Part shown: positions 35,101-49,260 of the stretch, one piece after another
Layout: each line of letters begins with the position of its first letter
How positions within the stretch are numbered: position 1 is the first letter of the stretch
DNA from: Parietaria judaica
Lineage: Eukaryota; Streptophyta; Magnoliopsida; Rosales; Urticaceae
Direction: 5' to 3'
Length of the DNA: 64,000 nucleotides
Assembly: GCA_954871525.1 (NCBI GenBank)
Contig: OX940865.1
Location: 15,700,606 to 15,764,605 of the forward strand
The notes under the pieces: generated by a model
What the model saw: only the letters and a program-made list of their open reading frames with translations
What the model was told of the DNA's origin: nothing
Database searches by the model: none
Program-made: the position numbers and the translations under genes

Positions 35101-38100
35101 GAGTTGAAAAACCCACAAATCTCCACTGATGATGCACTCGGGTACACAATCTTTCTGAGTTACCTTGTCCAGATTATAATTTTGCGGTCAAAGTTGGGTT
35201 ATAAATGCTTTAATGCTGAAACGAAACAAATAAAAAGGAGGTTGGAAGAGCTTCATACACGTGTATGCATCTTCTTGTATGTTTAAGAGGTTTTTTCAAC
35301 TTTAATCAAAACTAAAAACAAAAAATTAGCGTATAGATAGTTTCTCTTGCCAATGTGGTTCCGTTCTTTGCTGTTTAAGTCAATTATATGTGATTAACAT
35401 CTATGACATCTATATATATGTATATAATATATTTACATACTAAAAGCTATACCTTGATTCAGACCGTCTACACCGCTGCCGATTTCAGTTTCACAATCTC
35501 CAAAATCTGCTCCAGTATATAATATCTCATCTCCTAGTAAAGGAGATTGGAGGCTAACAAGAAAGTAGGTATCTCTCTTACCTTACTGGTCTCTATTATA
35601 TTTTATTAATATTTTCTGGGAAGTTTTTTGTTAGAATGTGTGACGCCATATAATATTGCTTCTTTGAAATATTAATTCTTTACCGTCATCTGGTCATGTT
35701 GATCGATAGTTTTTATGCCTTTTGAAATTAATACAGGTCTTCAACACCTTTATTGATGGCCAAGCCTTACAAAAGTGCTTCCCTAAAGCTTGCATCTACA
35801 CCAAAAAATGGAGGAAGGAAGCCGGGAATAAAGTTGGTGTCTATGCATTCCAGTTACTCTTTTGGTTTAATCTGATATACTGTCTAAATGTTGTGTTTTC
35901 TTTTCTTTCTTGTTGATTAATATTTTGGCATTAGAATATGGTTAATCTTTTTGGTGAACTGTTATATCGGGGTGAAATTTTTGGCCCCTAAGCCCGTTTT
36001 TTGGCCAGGTCCCAGCCCGGTATTGTTTTTAAAACGGGGCTTTTTTGTTAAAGGATTGGGAACCGGGACCAAGTCAAGGCTTTCAGAAACCGGTTTGGCC
36101 CGTTTAGTTTTTCTTTTTTAATTAAATTTACTATAGTTTATTGTTTAGGATTTTAGGCTTGAATTATGTATTATTTGAATTTTAGACTGTTTATAAATTG
36201 ATTTGGAGGTATTTTTCTTTTACATATAATAAACTACCTGTCCTACAATTGTTTTTGTGCGATCTTATAGGTCAAATAAACCTCTTTCAATCACAAAATC
36301 TTCAAAGAGTGCTTCAGCTTCACAAAGGAGAGCTTTATCGCTCACGAAGTCTCCGAAAAGCGCTTCAACGACAATGTCTCCACAAAAGAAAGCCCAGTGG
36401 AAGATTACAACCAAGTAAATACTTTTTTTAACTGTTCTTAAAATTTGACTTGTTATGTTATCATTGAAGCATATATCTGATTTGAGTAATAAAATCTCAT
36501 TTCCGACCAGCAAAAATTTCTCATATGTTTATTTTTCTCTAGAGATATTCGGCTACATAGGTTGGTTTTTGAAGATGGAGGATTGCCTGATGGAAGCGAA
36601 GTAGGCTATTATGCCCGGGGAAAGGTTGTGAATTAACCGATTGTTTTCCTTAATTAACTGCTTCATTAAATATTACCGTAAATATACAGAAGATTTGAAT
36701 AATTCTACTTGTTTGTTTCACAGTATTATATATCTCTTTATGAAGATATCTAGAGCTAATGGGGATATTTTATAACTTATTATCTAGAATTAATGGGACC
36801 CTTGCAGAATTAGAAAAAAAGGAAAAAAAATAAAATAAGATAAACCAAATCCTCTTAAAATAAAATATTTACAATTGATCCTAGACTCTTCTAACGCTTA
36901 CTGATGGGAGAAATTTATTTCTCATTTCGGACAGAAATTACTTGAGGGTTATAAAAAGGGTGCTGGAATTTTTTGTCGATGCTGCAATTGTGAGGTAAGT
37001 TTGTGGCACACCCTAATGTATAGTGTTCCCATCAGTATATTGCCGTTTTTTTGATGTCACCTTTCTTAATTTTTGCAGGTCAGTCCTTCTCAATTTGAAG
37101 CACACGCAGGTTGGGCTTCCCGCAGAAAACCGTAAGTTTATTCTGCAATATTGCAGCCATTTGGGAGCAATATTTTTCAATCTTTAAGTAATAAATGCAT
37201 CTGATAGAGCATATATTGGATAAAGATAAATTTGATAATAATTGGCGCCAATCACCATGAAATTTATGGTTATGGTGCATTTTCTCTTTGAACTTTCATT
37301 TGGTAGAGAATAGCTCTCATATAGAGAGGGATTCTGCACCAACATGGAATACCAGAAATAAAAGTTCAATTCAGGAGGCAAAGTGCACCACAAATGGAAG
37401 CTTAGTGTCAAAGCCACCGAAAAAAATACATGGCCCAAATTGTACCTATGAGTAAAATGGAGGGGGGATTGCTGCTACGTACTCCAAAATTTTATATAAG
37501 AATGCGTTTCCCTCCCCCACTTGAATGGCAAAGATAGGAGAGCTCACGCACTTTAAGTTGCTTCTTACTACCTATTATGAGGTTTCTTTCTTCAACTTTT
37601 TGAGCTTCTTGTGTCATTTTGCAGCTACGCATATATATACACATCCAATGGTGTATCTCTTCACGAGTTGGCAGTTTCATTGTCAAAAGGTCGCAAATAT
37701 TCAGCCAAAGATAATGATGACTGGTGCATCATTTGTGCAGATGGTGGGAATCTTTTACTCTGTGACGGGTGCCCCAGGGCTTTCCACAAAGGTACAATGT
37801 CGGTTACAAAGTTCTTATTTTGTGTTTTATCTATACTTTATTTTCTTATCTCGACTCGTTACAATTTCTTCTGTTAGATCAAAAGTTTTATGTCATTAAA
37901 TCGTATTTTCTTTCATCAAGGTATTTTAGGTCTAGGTTTAATGTCTAAGCTTATGTAAGGCACTCACCATTAGGTTTACGTTTATAAAGAACGTGTTCTT
38001 CTATTTCTTGGATTTCTTCCGGGTCCTACCGGTACAGAAAAAGAAGAGAAAAACAAGACTGTAATAGTTAGAGATACACAACTAACTCAAATAATTGTTG

Positions 38101-39402
38101 ATGCAGAATGTGCATCTTTGACAACCGTCCCACGTGGCGACTGGTATTGTCAGTATTGTCAGAGCATGTTTCAAAGAGAGAAGTATCAAGAATATAGCCA
38201 GAACGCTCTCGCAGCTGGGAGAATCTCCGGCATTGACCCTATTGAAGAGATAACCTCGAGATGTATTCGTATTGTGAAAAACATCGAGGCCGAACTTAGC
38301 GGATGTGTATTGTGTAGGTAATTATTTTTGCTGTAGCTTTTAATATTGAAAACACTTTTTAAAGTGAAAGGTGGTAATATTATTTCTCCCTTGTTTGCAG
38401 GGGTCATGATTTTAGCAAATCAGGATTTGGTCCACGCACTATTATACTTTGTGATCAGGTATATTCTATATGAAAACGATTTTGACACCAGAAACAGAAT
38501 CTAGAAAATTCCAGTTTTGGGACAAAGTCAAACAACCATGTAACCAGTATTTTACTGATATTTAATATATTTTATTTTTTACTTTTCCCTTAAATTTTTA
38601 AATTAATATGGGATTTTTAATATTAAATATGGTATTGAGAGGGGAAAAAAGTTCCAGTTTATAGTTGTAGAATACCAGAAAACCAGTATTGGTTTTAAAA
38701 ATGTCTATAAATCCGGTATGGTTACTGGTTTCACCCGTCATATAATATCTTGATGTGTTTGGGCTACTGATTGCTTATATTACATGTTGAATACACTTTT
38801 TCTTTTTTCGCAGTGTGAGAAGGAATATCATGTTGGTTGTCTGAAGAAAAACAAAATGGCCAATTTAAAGGTAGATCTTGCTTGTTTGATTATTATCAGA
38901 TTAATATTTTCTTTTAAGGAAGAAGAAGAAGAAAAATCAAAAGCCGTTCTTTCTCATCTGCTTCTAAAGCCACGTAAATTTCACAGAAATGTCAAAAAAA
39001 ATTCCATCAATACCCCTATATAATCGACGTGAATTTTATTCGGTGGGTTTCGCAGGAATTACCACATGGCAAGTGGTTTTGCTGCACAGAATGCAGCAAT
39101 ATCAATTCTACTTTAGAGAAGCTACTAGTCAAGGGATCCGAGAAGCTTCCGGATTCGCTTTTGGATGATGTGAGGAAGAAGCATTTGGAGAAGGGTTTGG
39201 ACATCTCTACGGGTTTTGACGTGAGTTGGAGACTTATTAATGGCAAAATTGCTTCTCCCGACTCTAGAATCTTGCTTTCGAAGGTCATTGCTATATTTCA
39301 TGTGAGTGCAATCCTCTTCGAGCGTATTAATCTTTGGCGCTTTTTACTGTTTGGTTAATTGTCTTCCCTTATTTTTTTTAGTAATTGAAAGTATTGTGCT
39401 CC

Positions 39403-39433
<31 letters not shown>

Positions 39434-39807
39434 GTGATAGAGCGGTTTGCTTCTTAATCTTTGGTTTGTGACAGCAAGTACCCCTAATACTTTGAAAATG
39501 TGACAGATCCATTTTCCGGTTAAAAGATTACCAAAATCTGCAAATGTGTTCAAAATGTGATTTCCTCGAGAGTATTTATGTCAATTTTGTTTTATCTTGG
39601 TATTTTAGAAATAAATGCAAGATTAAAGATAGCATGAAGAAATTAACAAAAATACCCCCAAGTAAATGACATTGTCAACAGTTATATTTTGAAAGTACAG
39701 GGGGTCTTGCTGCCACAAATCAAAAGATATAGGGGCGAATTGTTATATTTCAAAAAAGTCGGGTATTTATGCCAATGATTCGGTTATATATTTGGAAGCA
39801 TTTTCCT

Positions 39808-39862
<55 letters not shown>

Positions 39863-41109
39863 ATATATTATGTATGCGAAGACCTAAACTCACGCGTAGT
39901 CTCGTATTTTCAGGAATGCTTCGATCCTATAGTTGATTTTCAATCTGGTCGTGATCTCATCCCAGCGATGGTTTACGGGTAAGCTAAAGATCTTTTATTA
40001 TCTCTGCAGTCTATTTGATCTTTATATTCCAAAAACGGTTTCATTTAATCTTTGGGTCTGAAAACGGTTTCTAAAATCACCTCCTCCGTCTCAGGAGGAA
40101 CGTAAGAGGTCAGGAATTTGGAGGGATGTATTGTGCAATACTAACAGTCAAGTAAGAAGCTGTCTCATGAATTAAGTGTAAAAGTAATTATATATATATT
40201 TTAAAGATCATTGTAATAAATTCATATTCAATTTTTTAGCTCAACTGTAGTATCAGCGGGAATGATTCGGGTTTTCGGACAAGAAATCGCCGAGCTTCCT
40301 TTAGTCGCCACTAGTAACTGCAACCATGGAAAGGTAAGGCTTTGCGAATTTGCTGATAAAGACACTTCTATGCTTAAAATATCTCCAATTGACTATAATG
40401 CCCCCTGAACTTTGGATTTGCGACTTGAACTTTAATTTTGCCCCTTATACTTAAAAAAAATGACGCGTAAAGAAGAATAAATCCACAGAATAATTCACTA
40501 ATTTACAAGAATCATATCTATTAACTTATTTTCTCGACCTTACAGGGCTACTTCCAATTGTTGTTCTCTTGCATTGAGAAGCTTCTGGCTTTCATGAAGG
40601 TCAACAGCCTCGTACTACCGGCTGCCGAAGAAGCCGAATCAATATGGACCAAAAAATTTGGCTTTTCGAAGATTGAACCCGAGCAGGTAAACTCTTTTTT
40701 ACACATTTATAACACGTGCTCGTTATCTTTTTTATCTTCTTCGAATTTTGATACGTTAGTAGTAGTTAGCCGAGTAATTGGCTTTGTGTGCAAATAACTC
40801 CTTAAACTTATCTTTCTGAATTAAATACGTTGCTGAAACTTTTTGGAGTAAAATTATATATTTTTAGTTCCAAATTACCATGAAATAATTGTTATATATG
40901 CCTATTGAATGTAGCATAATTACAATAATACATTTATCTACAACTCAGTAACCCTAATTTCTCAACCATATTCTGGTTCTGTGGCTTAGCTCGTAAGTTA
41001 CAGAAAGACATGCTACCAAATGGTGACCTTCCAAGGAACTTCCATGTTGGAGAAGAGAGTCCCAAAATGCCGGGTCGTTCCTGCGCCGGTCAAACCCGAA
41101 GCAAGTTGA
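32106..41109 (+). CDS. PHD-finger / GNAT acetyltransferase-like nuclear protein (IDM1-like family)
   Basis: Twenty exons: 32106-33155, 33239-33310, 33638-33842, 35045-35141, 35463-35564, 35737-35832, 36271-36414, 36543-36624, 36935-36994, 37079-37131, 37625-37791, 38107-38317, 38401-38458, 38814-38870, 39056-39301, 39914-39978, 40095-40151, 40240-40333, 40546-40686 and 40990-41109. All are in phase, giving 1058 residues. Two TPL-binding-type domains start near 351 ([19 protein letters not shown]) and 617 ([20 protein letters not shown]). A C4HC3 PHD finger spans 688-727 ([16 protein letters not shown]..). A second Cys-rich zinc region lies near 778-836. The C-terminal ~200 residues are a GNAT-like fold ([32 protein letters not shown]). 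The family resembles Arabidopsis At2g36720 and IDM1, chromatin proteins; enzyme activity here is unproven. Exon 1 contains a 128-residue internal duplication. Confidence 0.88.
32325..33092 (+). repeat. In-frame 384-bp tandem duplication in exon 1 of the PHD gene
   Basis: The block beginning AGCTCGACAAACCCTAGCGT at 32325 recurs 384 bp later at 32709. The encoded units share [50 protein letters not shown] and [12 protein letters not shown]. The copies have diverged moderately and both stay open, each adding 128 acidic residues. Confidence 0.85.
34078..34985. repeat. Pair of ~110-bp direct repeats in intron 3 of the PHD gene
   Basis: Blocks at about 34078-34190 and 34858-34985 share TATAGGRRTTRGGAAA, CCCTACYTATTAC, CCCAAAAA and CTCTAATAYCC elements in the same order and strand. 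The layout could be a TRIM-like element about 0.9 kb long with short LTRs, but I see no primer-binding site, so a simple duplication is equally possible. Confidence 0.4.
35960..36115. mobile_element. CCGG-rich MITE-like fragment in intron 6 of the PHD gene
   Basis: GGGGTGAAATTTTTGGCCCC at the left and CCGGTTTGGCCCGTTT at the right, with AACCGGGACCAAG inside. It is of the same style as the inserts at 10812 and 16724. Another lies near 38500-38740 (ends ..CTGGTTTCACCCGTCA) in intron 13. Confidence 0.35.
39812..39854. repeat. (CT)n(TA)n compound microsatellite
   Basis: CT repeats followed directly by TA repeats in intron 15 of the PHD gene. A 30-base poly-T run lies upstream at about 39404-39433. 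Confidence 0.85.
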
Positions 41110-41747
41110 AGGGTCTTTCTGCAAACTTGACTAATTCTCTTGTCCATATCTCCTATAAAGCTCATAGTTTTGTCTTAAGCTTTGAGGTCTCTCTCTCTTA
41201 ACTTATTTTTTTCTCTTAAGTTATGAAACCGACTCTTAGGATGTATGATGGAGAGCGTGATAAGGTTCCATGATAAATTATTGTAATTTATTTCATTAAT
41301 TAATTTAGCTGTTTTTGGAGCTGATCTTGAGCTCTTTATTTTTTTTTTCATTATTTGCACTTAAAAAGCGGCAAAAGGCTGGTATTTGTTCCCGATTTCA
41401 CAGAAGAAGAAAAAATGAGTGCTAATAAGTTGAACACTTGTAACAAAAAAAAAAAAAAAAACTCGGCATTAAGATATATAGGGGACGGAATCAATCGAAA
41501 ATGCAAATTTCACAATTTTTAGGTATTTAATTTGTGCAATTGAAATCTTGTGAATACACCACGTTCTTTTGAATATTTTTTTTGAATATTTTTTTTTATT
41601 ATAATTTATGTACTTCAAGATATCATAATAAAACGATCGATGTAAATTGTTAGAGCGTATGCTAAGAAATTGAGTTATAGCATTGGACGGTGAGGTGGAT
41701 TCCAAGCAAAAATACTAAGCTAATATCTTTATATCTAAAGATGGAAT

Positions 41748-41793
<46 letters not shown>

Positions 41794-42957
41794 AACAGTA
41801 GACTACTTTATTTTTTTACAACAAAAATGGCATTTATCAAATACTAGTTATTTTGCAATTCTTAGAGGTAAATAGGGTTTTAAATTAAATATATTTAACC
41901 TTTTTTTTCAAGGATGTGATATGCTTATAAAAGTTTTACAAATGCATAAAAGCAATACAAGAAAATCTATGATATAAAACATGTGGGAAAAGCGATTTTT
42001 CGTAAAACAAAACATTGTTGTTGCATGACATACGATTTTTTTTTAATTATTATTAGAGTGATTTTATTGGTCAAGATTATATATACTCTTATAATATGAT
42101 ATATTTACACTATAAGAATAACCGGACAATTGGTTGCCAACAAATCGGCCAAGATTACCCATATATGCAATTTCTGCATCTCAAGGTATTGAGCCCATGA
42201 CTTTTCAAAAAAAAAAAAAAAAGAAGCTAATTCGTTTAAAATCTATCTTAGTATTATTGATATGATAGAGGTAACTTCACTCGTTAGTTTAAAATTCGTT
42301 TTGCGATGTCTAAGTAATTCAATCTCAGCGGCCAAACTAAGTATGTTGAAGAAGCTCATATACGAAAAATAATAAAAAGGCGATTTCACTTTAAAAAGTT
42401 GAAATTGAACTACTTTTGGATTTTATGCCCATGATGTAGTACCTTATCAAATACTTTTGTTGCCTTTGCGTGCTTTGCTTCCAATCTCTCTTTCTCATTC
42501 ATTCCTCCCCATATCTATTACTTTCCAAAACTGACTTTTAATTCTATCAAAATTTATAAGAAAAATTGACACTTTACTCATTTCCTAATTCCTAAAGCAC
42601 AATCGCTAGGAGGAATGTGCCGATTTTAACCTCTCTGATAAAAAATAATAATAATAGAAACGACGCTTTCGTTTATGATCTTAGTGTAGATTTGATCATT
42701 TGATCGTAAATTAACAAAAAAAAAGTAATTTTTTAATTTAAAAATAAAATATAAATAAATATTAGTAAAATATGTGACATTTCCGCTATTTTTGAAAATA
42801 GAGGGACGAATAACGAGAATAACTCACATTTTAAAATCCCAATCAAATATTACTTAGCTCCCACTCCAATCTATCTCTCACCTTAATATATAAGCACTTG
42901 TGACTCACAAAATACCAAATTTGTCAACTCACAACTAACCTTAGCTTGGCTTTGGCC
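41110..42957. other. Spacer between the PHD and pectinesterase genes
   Basis: No gene seen. It holds poly-A/T runs and a (CA)n(TA)n microsatellite at 41749-41792. A TATA-like TTAATATATAAGCAC near 42882-42896, about 65-75 nt before the pectinesterase ATG, is a plausible TATA box. Confidence 0.5.
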
Positions 42958-45900
42958 ATGAAAACAAAAACAACCCTTTTATTTTGGCTCTCAGCCTTTG
43001 CCATTGCCTTCATCTCCATCGCCATTTCTCTCTCGTCGACCAGAACCGCTATTATTCCTCGGATCAAAACTCTCGAACTCACGATTTTCCGAAGAGTCGT
43101 CGAGCATAACTTGTTTTCCAGCTTAACAAGCATGATCTCACGGCAATGGCATCATCATTATCAGCATGATAGACAAGAATATGCCAAGAACAAACGGAAA
43201 TCGACCAGGCTGATTCACGAGTACAACGTCGGCCTAGTTTTGACGGTCAGCTTGAGAAGCGGGGCGAACTTCAGCTCCGTGCAAAAGGCGGTGGACGCCG
43301 TTCCTGAGAATAGCTCTTCAAGAACCCTAATCATAATCGAATCCGGCACGTACAGGTAGTGATTGATCATCATACCTCACTCATTTGTTTGGCTTATTTG
43401 TGGGGAATACTAATATTACTCTATTTTATGATCCAAATACTTAAGTTCTTTTTTAAGCGGAAAAAAAATACACATTATATTACATTTTCATTGCAACTTA
43501 ATGTTAAGACACTGTTAAATATGCCACATGGTACACCAGGAAATTAGAAATTAATAGAAAGTCCGATCTGGCCTAACACGACAGTGTGCCACGTGGCATT
43601 AATCACTGTCCACCGTAAGTCCCAACAAGCATTTAATTTTAGATATTTTAACCGCCAAAAAAGAACTTAAGTATTTTTCGCTGCAACCAACCTTAACTTG
43701 TTACTTGTTAGGCCAAGTGTGTTTGTTGAAAGAATTTAGTGTTACGAGAGATTGAACCTTACATCTTTATATGATACAAGTTTTTAATACCCTTAAAGGT
43801 ATTTTCTTCCTTAAATATATTTTACCTTTAATAAAGGTTTATAATTCTTTTTGCTATGTACAATTAAACTTATCCGTCCACGAAATTTTTATCCTAGCTC
43901 CGTCACTATTACACTCAGCCATCGGAGCTTCGACTTTTCAACTGATAATAAAAAATTTGCTAATGAAATTATAAGAACCAAAGTGTCATGATCAATCATG
44001 TTTATGAAATTGTAGGGAAAAGGTTGTAGTGTATGCAAACAAGAGCAACGTGATCTTCATGGGACAAGGCTACAACAATACTATCATATCATGGAATGAC
44101 ACCGCCAATTCAACCGGAGGGACTGTTCATAGCGCTTCCGTTGCGATATATGCTTCGAATTTCACTGCCTACAATATCGGCTTTCAGGTACTTACTGTTA
44201 TCGAAGCGTGTATCTTGGGATATCGATCTTGTCTCGGGACTAATTTAAGTTCTACAAGCAGAAACTACATTGAGTTACAAAACTAATTTACCGAATAATT
44301 AGTTTTATTCTCAATCGTCGACTTAGTATTATAATCTAATTATATATAGGCCGTATAAATCCCAAAAAACATAATAATCCAAACCCGAAAATATATTTAT
44401 TTTTAGATTGTTACGTAACTGGCATAACTTGTAAATCAATGACACGACATAATTAATAATACGATGCAATTAAATAAACTAATAAATTGTAAAATAATAA
44501 ACTACATTTTGTGCTAAATAATCCTTTGCTCGTAATAGACTTAAATGAGTTTACCTCCCCTTTGACAAAGTAGAACACGGCTCCTCCTGCATTGCCGGGA
44601 ATGGTCGGAGCTCAGGCGGTGGCGCTTCGGATCGCCGGAGATCAAGCGGCGTTCTACAAATGTGGCTTCTACGGCGCTCAAGACACGCTTAACGACGACC
44701 AAGGGAGACACTATTTCAAAGACTGCTTCGTCCAAGGATCCATAGATTTCATTTTCGGGAATGCCAGATCACTCTATGAGGTTGGTTATATTATCATTAT
44801 TATAGATAAACCCAAACTGTCAATTTCTGAATCTTTCTCTTAGAAAAATAAATTTTTTAATAAAATACATTCCGATCAAGTCACACAACGCACATATAAA
44901 ATTGAAAAATGCTAAAAAATAAATAAATTATAAGGGGTATACAAGGTTGTGACTAAACTAAACTATAGCAAAAAATTACACATTATTTGCAAATTTCACC
45001 ACAAAGTTTATTTGTAACTTTTTGTAATTTTTTAATCTTTTTGAAAATCAATTATTACTTTTATTATGCATATTCCGCCCCTCCTATACACTATTTAGTC
45101 CCCATATCATCCTACTGAGCGTGTAAATAATTTCATTTATTTATTTATAATTTATGAATGTGAAAATTGCTAAGTCTATTATATATGTACGTGCATGTTT
45201 CACGTACGTATTATTAAATGAAATATTTCATTGTCGTTTGATTGCGCTAGGGTTGCACCTTAAGCTCGATAGCGATAGCGAGCGGAGAAATAAGTGGATC
45301 GGTGACTGCACACGGGAGGCAATCGCCGGACGAGGTCACGGGGTTTTCGTTTGTGAATTGCAGCGTGGAGGGAAGCGGGAGAGTGTGGCTGGGGAGAGCT
45401 TGGGGAGCTTATGCGACTGTCGTTTTCTCAGAGACGTACATGTCTGATGTCGTTTCTTCTGATGGTTGGAATGATTGGAGAGACTCTTCTAGAGACCGGT
45501 ATGTGTCGTTTCCTACCATATATTGTCGTTTCTACGCCTCTGATGTTATAGAAAAGTTGTTTTCGTGTCGTTTTTTTTCTTGGGTGGTTTCCTTTGTTTC
45601 TTTTTGCAAGACCCGCTCCGAGTTGGTCCTGTTTAGTCATGGCTCTAAACCAAGCAATTTTTTTTTTTTTTTTTTTTGTGGTGCTTAAAGTATTTTAAAA
45701 ATAATTTTTCCAGATTTACTAAAATATAAAATAATACATAAAAAATTGGGGCCCTTGAATTTTGAGGCCGGAGGCGCCCGTCTTGCTTGCCAATAGCCAA
45801 GCCTATCCTTTTGTCTCCTGTTTTTCTTTCTTGGGTACTTTTTAAGGATACTTGCGGTATAAATGCCATGTTTTAGTATTATTTTTTCATTGTGTCATTT

Positions 45901-46325
45901 TCTTCCACTAGTCTGTTATCTTCTGTTGTCGTTTCCACACAAAAAAAACCTGTCGTTCTTAGACTATATTTTCCTCATGTAATTATTGTTAAATCAGCAC
46001 TCTTACTGAATCTAATAAGCCCTGTAATCAATGGTTACGCACACATCCGAAGTCTAATATATTATTTTTGACACTGCATAAATGATAATAATAATATCGG
46101 TCGTATCGCAGGACGGTGTTCTTCGGAGAATATGGATGCGAGGGACCGGGCGCAAATTACAGTTTGAGAGCCTCATACTCCAAACAGCTTCAGAAATCCG
46201 AAGCAGCTTCGTTCATGGACGTTTCCTACATTGATGGAAATAACTGGCTTCTAAATTGTCCTAATATTTTCAGTTCTGAACAACAATTTTACGGTAATAA
46301 CCATGAGGAACTCCAATCTCACTAA
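42958..46325 (+). CDS. Pectinesterase (pectin methylesterase), type without PMEI pro-region
   Basis: Five exons: 42958-43355, 44016-44187, 44574-44780, 45251-45498 and 46112-46325. Phases agree and the product has 412 residues. It removes methyl groups from cell-wall homogalacturonan. Residues 8-26 are a hydrophobic signal peptide or anchor, so it enters the secretory route. The catalytic set is present: Gln204 (GAQAVALR), Gln226 and Asp227 (GAQDTL), Asp248 ([13 protein letters not shown]), Arg308 and Trp310 ([10 protein letters not shown]). There is no N-terminal inhibitor domain, as in group I enzymes. The start is the ATG at 42958; the in-frame codon at 42946 is TTG, not ATG. One family position differs: the usual TAQGR reads TAHGR (278-282). 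The C-terminus carries YIDGNNWL followed by a short tail. Confidence 0.9.
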
Positions 46326-48469
46326 ACTAATTATATTATGTTATTTTTTATGAATATATAAATATATAGTGACGGAGTCAGTCCTAAACTTCATGAGCGG
46401 GAACGACGACAACGACTGAGCGCGACCCACGATTATATATTTTTATCTTTTCTTTTAACACCACACTTATGGTGAAATTGTAAATTCTCTACCATATATG
46501 TATATAAAATGTATATATTAAAGATAATAAATGTATTAGATTATAATATTAGAAATATTTAATAGTTTAATACACATTGCATTATGTACCTATTGTATTT
46601 TTATTATTTAATTTATCATAATGTAGCTATCAGACTGTTTAATTGTTTAATTTATCATTATGTAGCAGGTAATTTTTTAGCTTTTTTTGCCCCTCAATTT
46701 CAGTCTTCGTTGAGTAATTTTTTTTTTTACTTCAATTTCATTCTTTGCTGAAATTTTATGTTCTGAAAACTAATTTGTAGAAAGCTACTATATAATGGAT
46801 CCATTTGGCACAACTTAATATTTTTTTAAAATGTTTTTATTTTCAGTTTATGAAAAAAATTGTAAAAAAAAAAAACTAACACGTGTTTGGTAAACTGTTT
46901 ATAAAATAGTTGTTACTGGTAACTAAAACCGATTTAGCGTTTTGTAAAAAAATTATTTAAGCTAAAAAAACTAAAATAGACTAAAACCGTAATTTGTTTT
47001 AGAAAAAACTAAAAGCTACGAATCTTAACTCTTACAACTCATGTACACAAATCTAAATCGTTTTACATTAGAATTTTTTAAATCAATACTTAATAAATTG
47101 ATAATTTTGATTTAATAAAATATTTTTATATAAGTTAGTAGATTACCAAATAAATTAACTAATAATATAATACTTTTTTTAATTGTTAATAATATAATAC
47201 TTGTTGTTTCCGATAATATTAATTTACAAAAGTTCTACTAAAAGAAACAATACCAAACTAAAGAAAAACAAAAACTGAATACTGGTACTTCATGAATGAT
47301 CGATAATATAAGAATTTGTAATTTTTTTTTATACAAAATTTGTAGTTTATTAGTAGTTCATGAATAATCGATTATATAAACCTTTCCAATCAATTATTGC
47401 TCATACTAATAGCAAACGATCACGTTGAAGGTATATTAGGTATTCAAATAATTCCAATCAAGATTTGCTATTTATTTGCAACCGACCATGATAAAATTAT
47501 ACTGCTAAGTGCTAATTACTGCTTAATCTATTTAATTAAGATTGTGCATTAGGTCATGTTATGTATACATAACATAATCTTTAATAATTAAGTGACACTA
47601 TCTTCATCCTACGATTTTATATTTCATTTTGTAGTACATGTCACATCAAATACTACTTTGTCTTCATCCGTACTATATTTTTTACACTAAATTGTTATAT
47701 TAATTTTATATTCAGTTTTCTCTTATTTGTCTCAACATCCTTATACTTATTTAGTATCTTTCAATTAGAACTTATTTATTATATCTAAATAATGTACCAT
47801 TTCATAAAATAATTCAAAATATAAATACACATAAACAAAAATTAATATTTATTTAAATAAAATTATAATACAACACAAATAAAATAAAATAAAATAAACA
47901 ACAATTATGCAACCGGATTAGAATATTCCTTCCCAAATGATCGATCAATACATTTAGGAGTGTATATGTGCATCTTTGTCTCTAATTGTCATATTAGTTT
48001 TTTTTTTTTTCAAAAACTACAAATGTCATGTTATATTTTAAAGTATTGTGGTCTTTTAAATATTTAATATGATAAATTTATAATTTATAATTTAAAATAA
48101 TAAATATAAATAATAATAGAGTAAATATGATAATTTTTTACAAAATAGTACAAATATGTAAATTACATATTTTTGAAAGACAAAATAATAAATAAATAGA
48201 AAATATTTTTGCAGTTGGTGAATAGTGCCTGGCGTGGCACGGTAGAGAAATGCCATCTCACGCCAAAATAGAGTGAGATTTGGAGATCCATTTATCCAAT
48301 GGAGCTCCCTCTGCATAAATAGGATATACAGTACCAATGTTGCTGGTCTGAGAAGAAGGTAAATGAGGTCATCAATCAACATATATATAAATTGGGATAG
48401 TTGAGGTAAAAATACTCAAGTTGTAGTCAATTTGGGAAGAGAGAACTCGAGATCTTTTTAAAGTTAATG

Positions 48470-48985
48470 GCATAATTGGTCCTTCTATAAAAGGGTAATG
48501 ACACAAATAGTATTTCAGAAAAAAGAAAAAAAATATACAACGCGGATCGTTTTTTGTTACAATTTAGTGACACAATTATTTCCTCATTTATGATTTAGTG
48601 ACGCAAGTAGTCTTTGTAAAACAAAAAAATAAACAAAAACATAATGATCCCTCTGTTAAAATGTAGCGGCGCAAATGGTCCTTATCATTATGATCGAGGA
48701 ACATATATTTTTGGTTAAATTTTGAGGATATTTTTGCAATTTTTTTTATACATTTAAGTATTATTAATATAGCACTAACAATTTATATATTAACGTATAA
48801 AATTACCTTCATAAATATTTTTTCATCCTTTTTAATAGGTATGGGCCATTTGCGCCACTAAATTTTAATAGAAAGACCATTGGTATCAACTTTTACAAAA
48901 GGACTATTTGCGTAGTTAAATGATGATAAATGGACCATTTGTGCCAATATTTTCACAAAAGGATTATTTGTATAAATTATACAGA
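48470..48985. repeat. Foldback of TGGCACAAATGGTCC-type repeats
   Basis: The left half carries ATAATTGGTCCTTCTATAAA and GACACAAATAGTA motifs. The right half carries the inverted partners GGACCATTTGTGCCAATATT and AAAAGGATTATTTGTATAAA. Several shorter copies (GGCGCAAATGGTCC, GGGCCATTTGCGCC) lie between. The structure suggests a MITE made of inverted arrays. Confidence 0.5.
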
Positions 48986-49260
48986 CTGGTCATTTTTTCT
49001 ATTATTATATATATTGTCACCATCCCCTAACAGAGTCGCTACTTGTGCCATCAACTTTTTTTACAGTTCCATTCAACTGTCGTTTCTTCCGTTAAGATTC
49101 TGCCGAGTGTCAACTAAAACGGACTAGACACCGAATTCAAAAGATTACAATTCAAAGATATTGTCTTATCACACACTTTTATTGTAATTGTAATTTGGTA
49201 TTTGCAAGACTTGGTTACTTTTATGTTTCAATTATCCATATACATAATATATATATATAT

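Noticed and set aside
42946..42957. Upstream start for the pectinesterase
   Set aside because: The in-frame codon at 42946 is TTG. The first ATG is at 42958 and gives a normal signal sequence.
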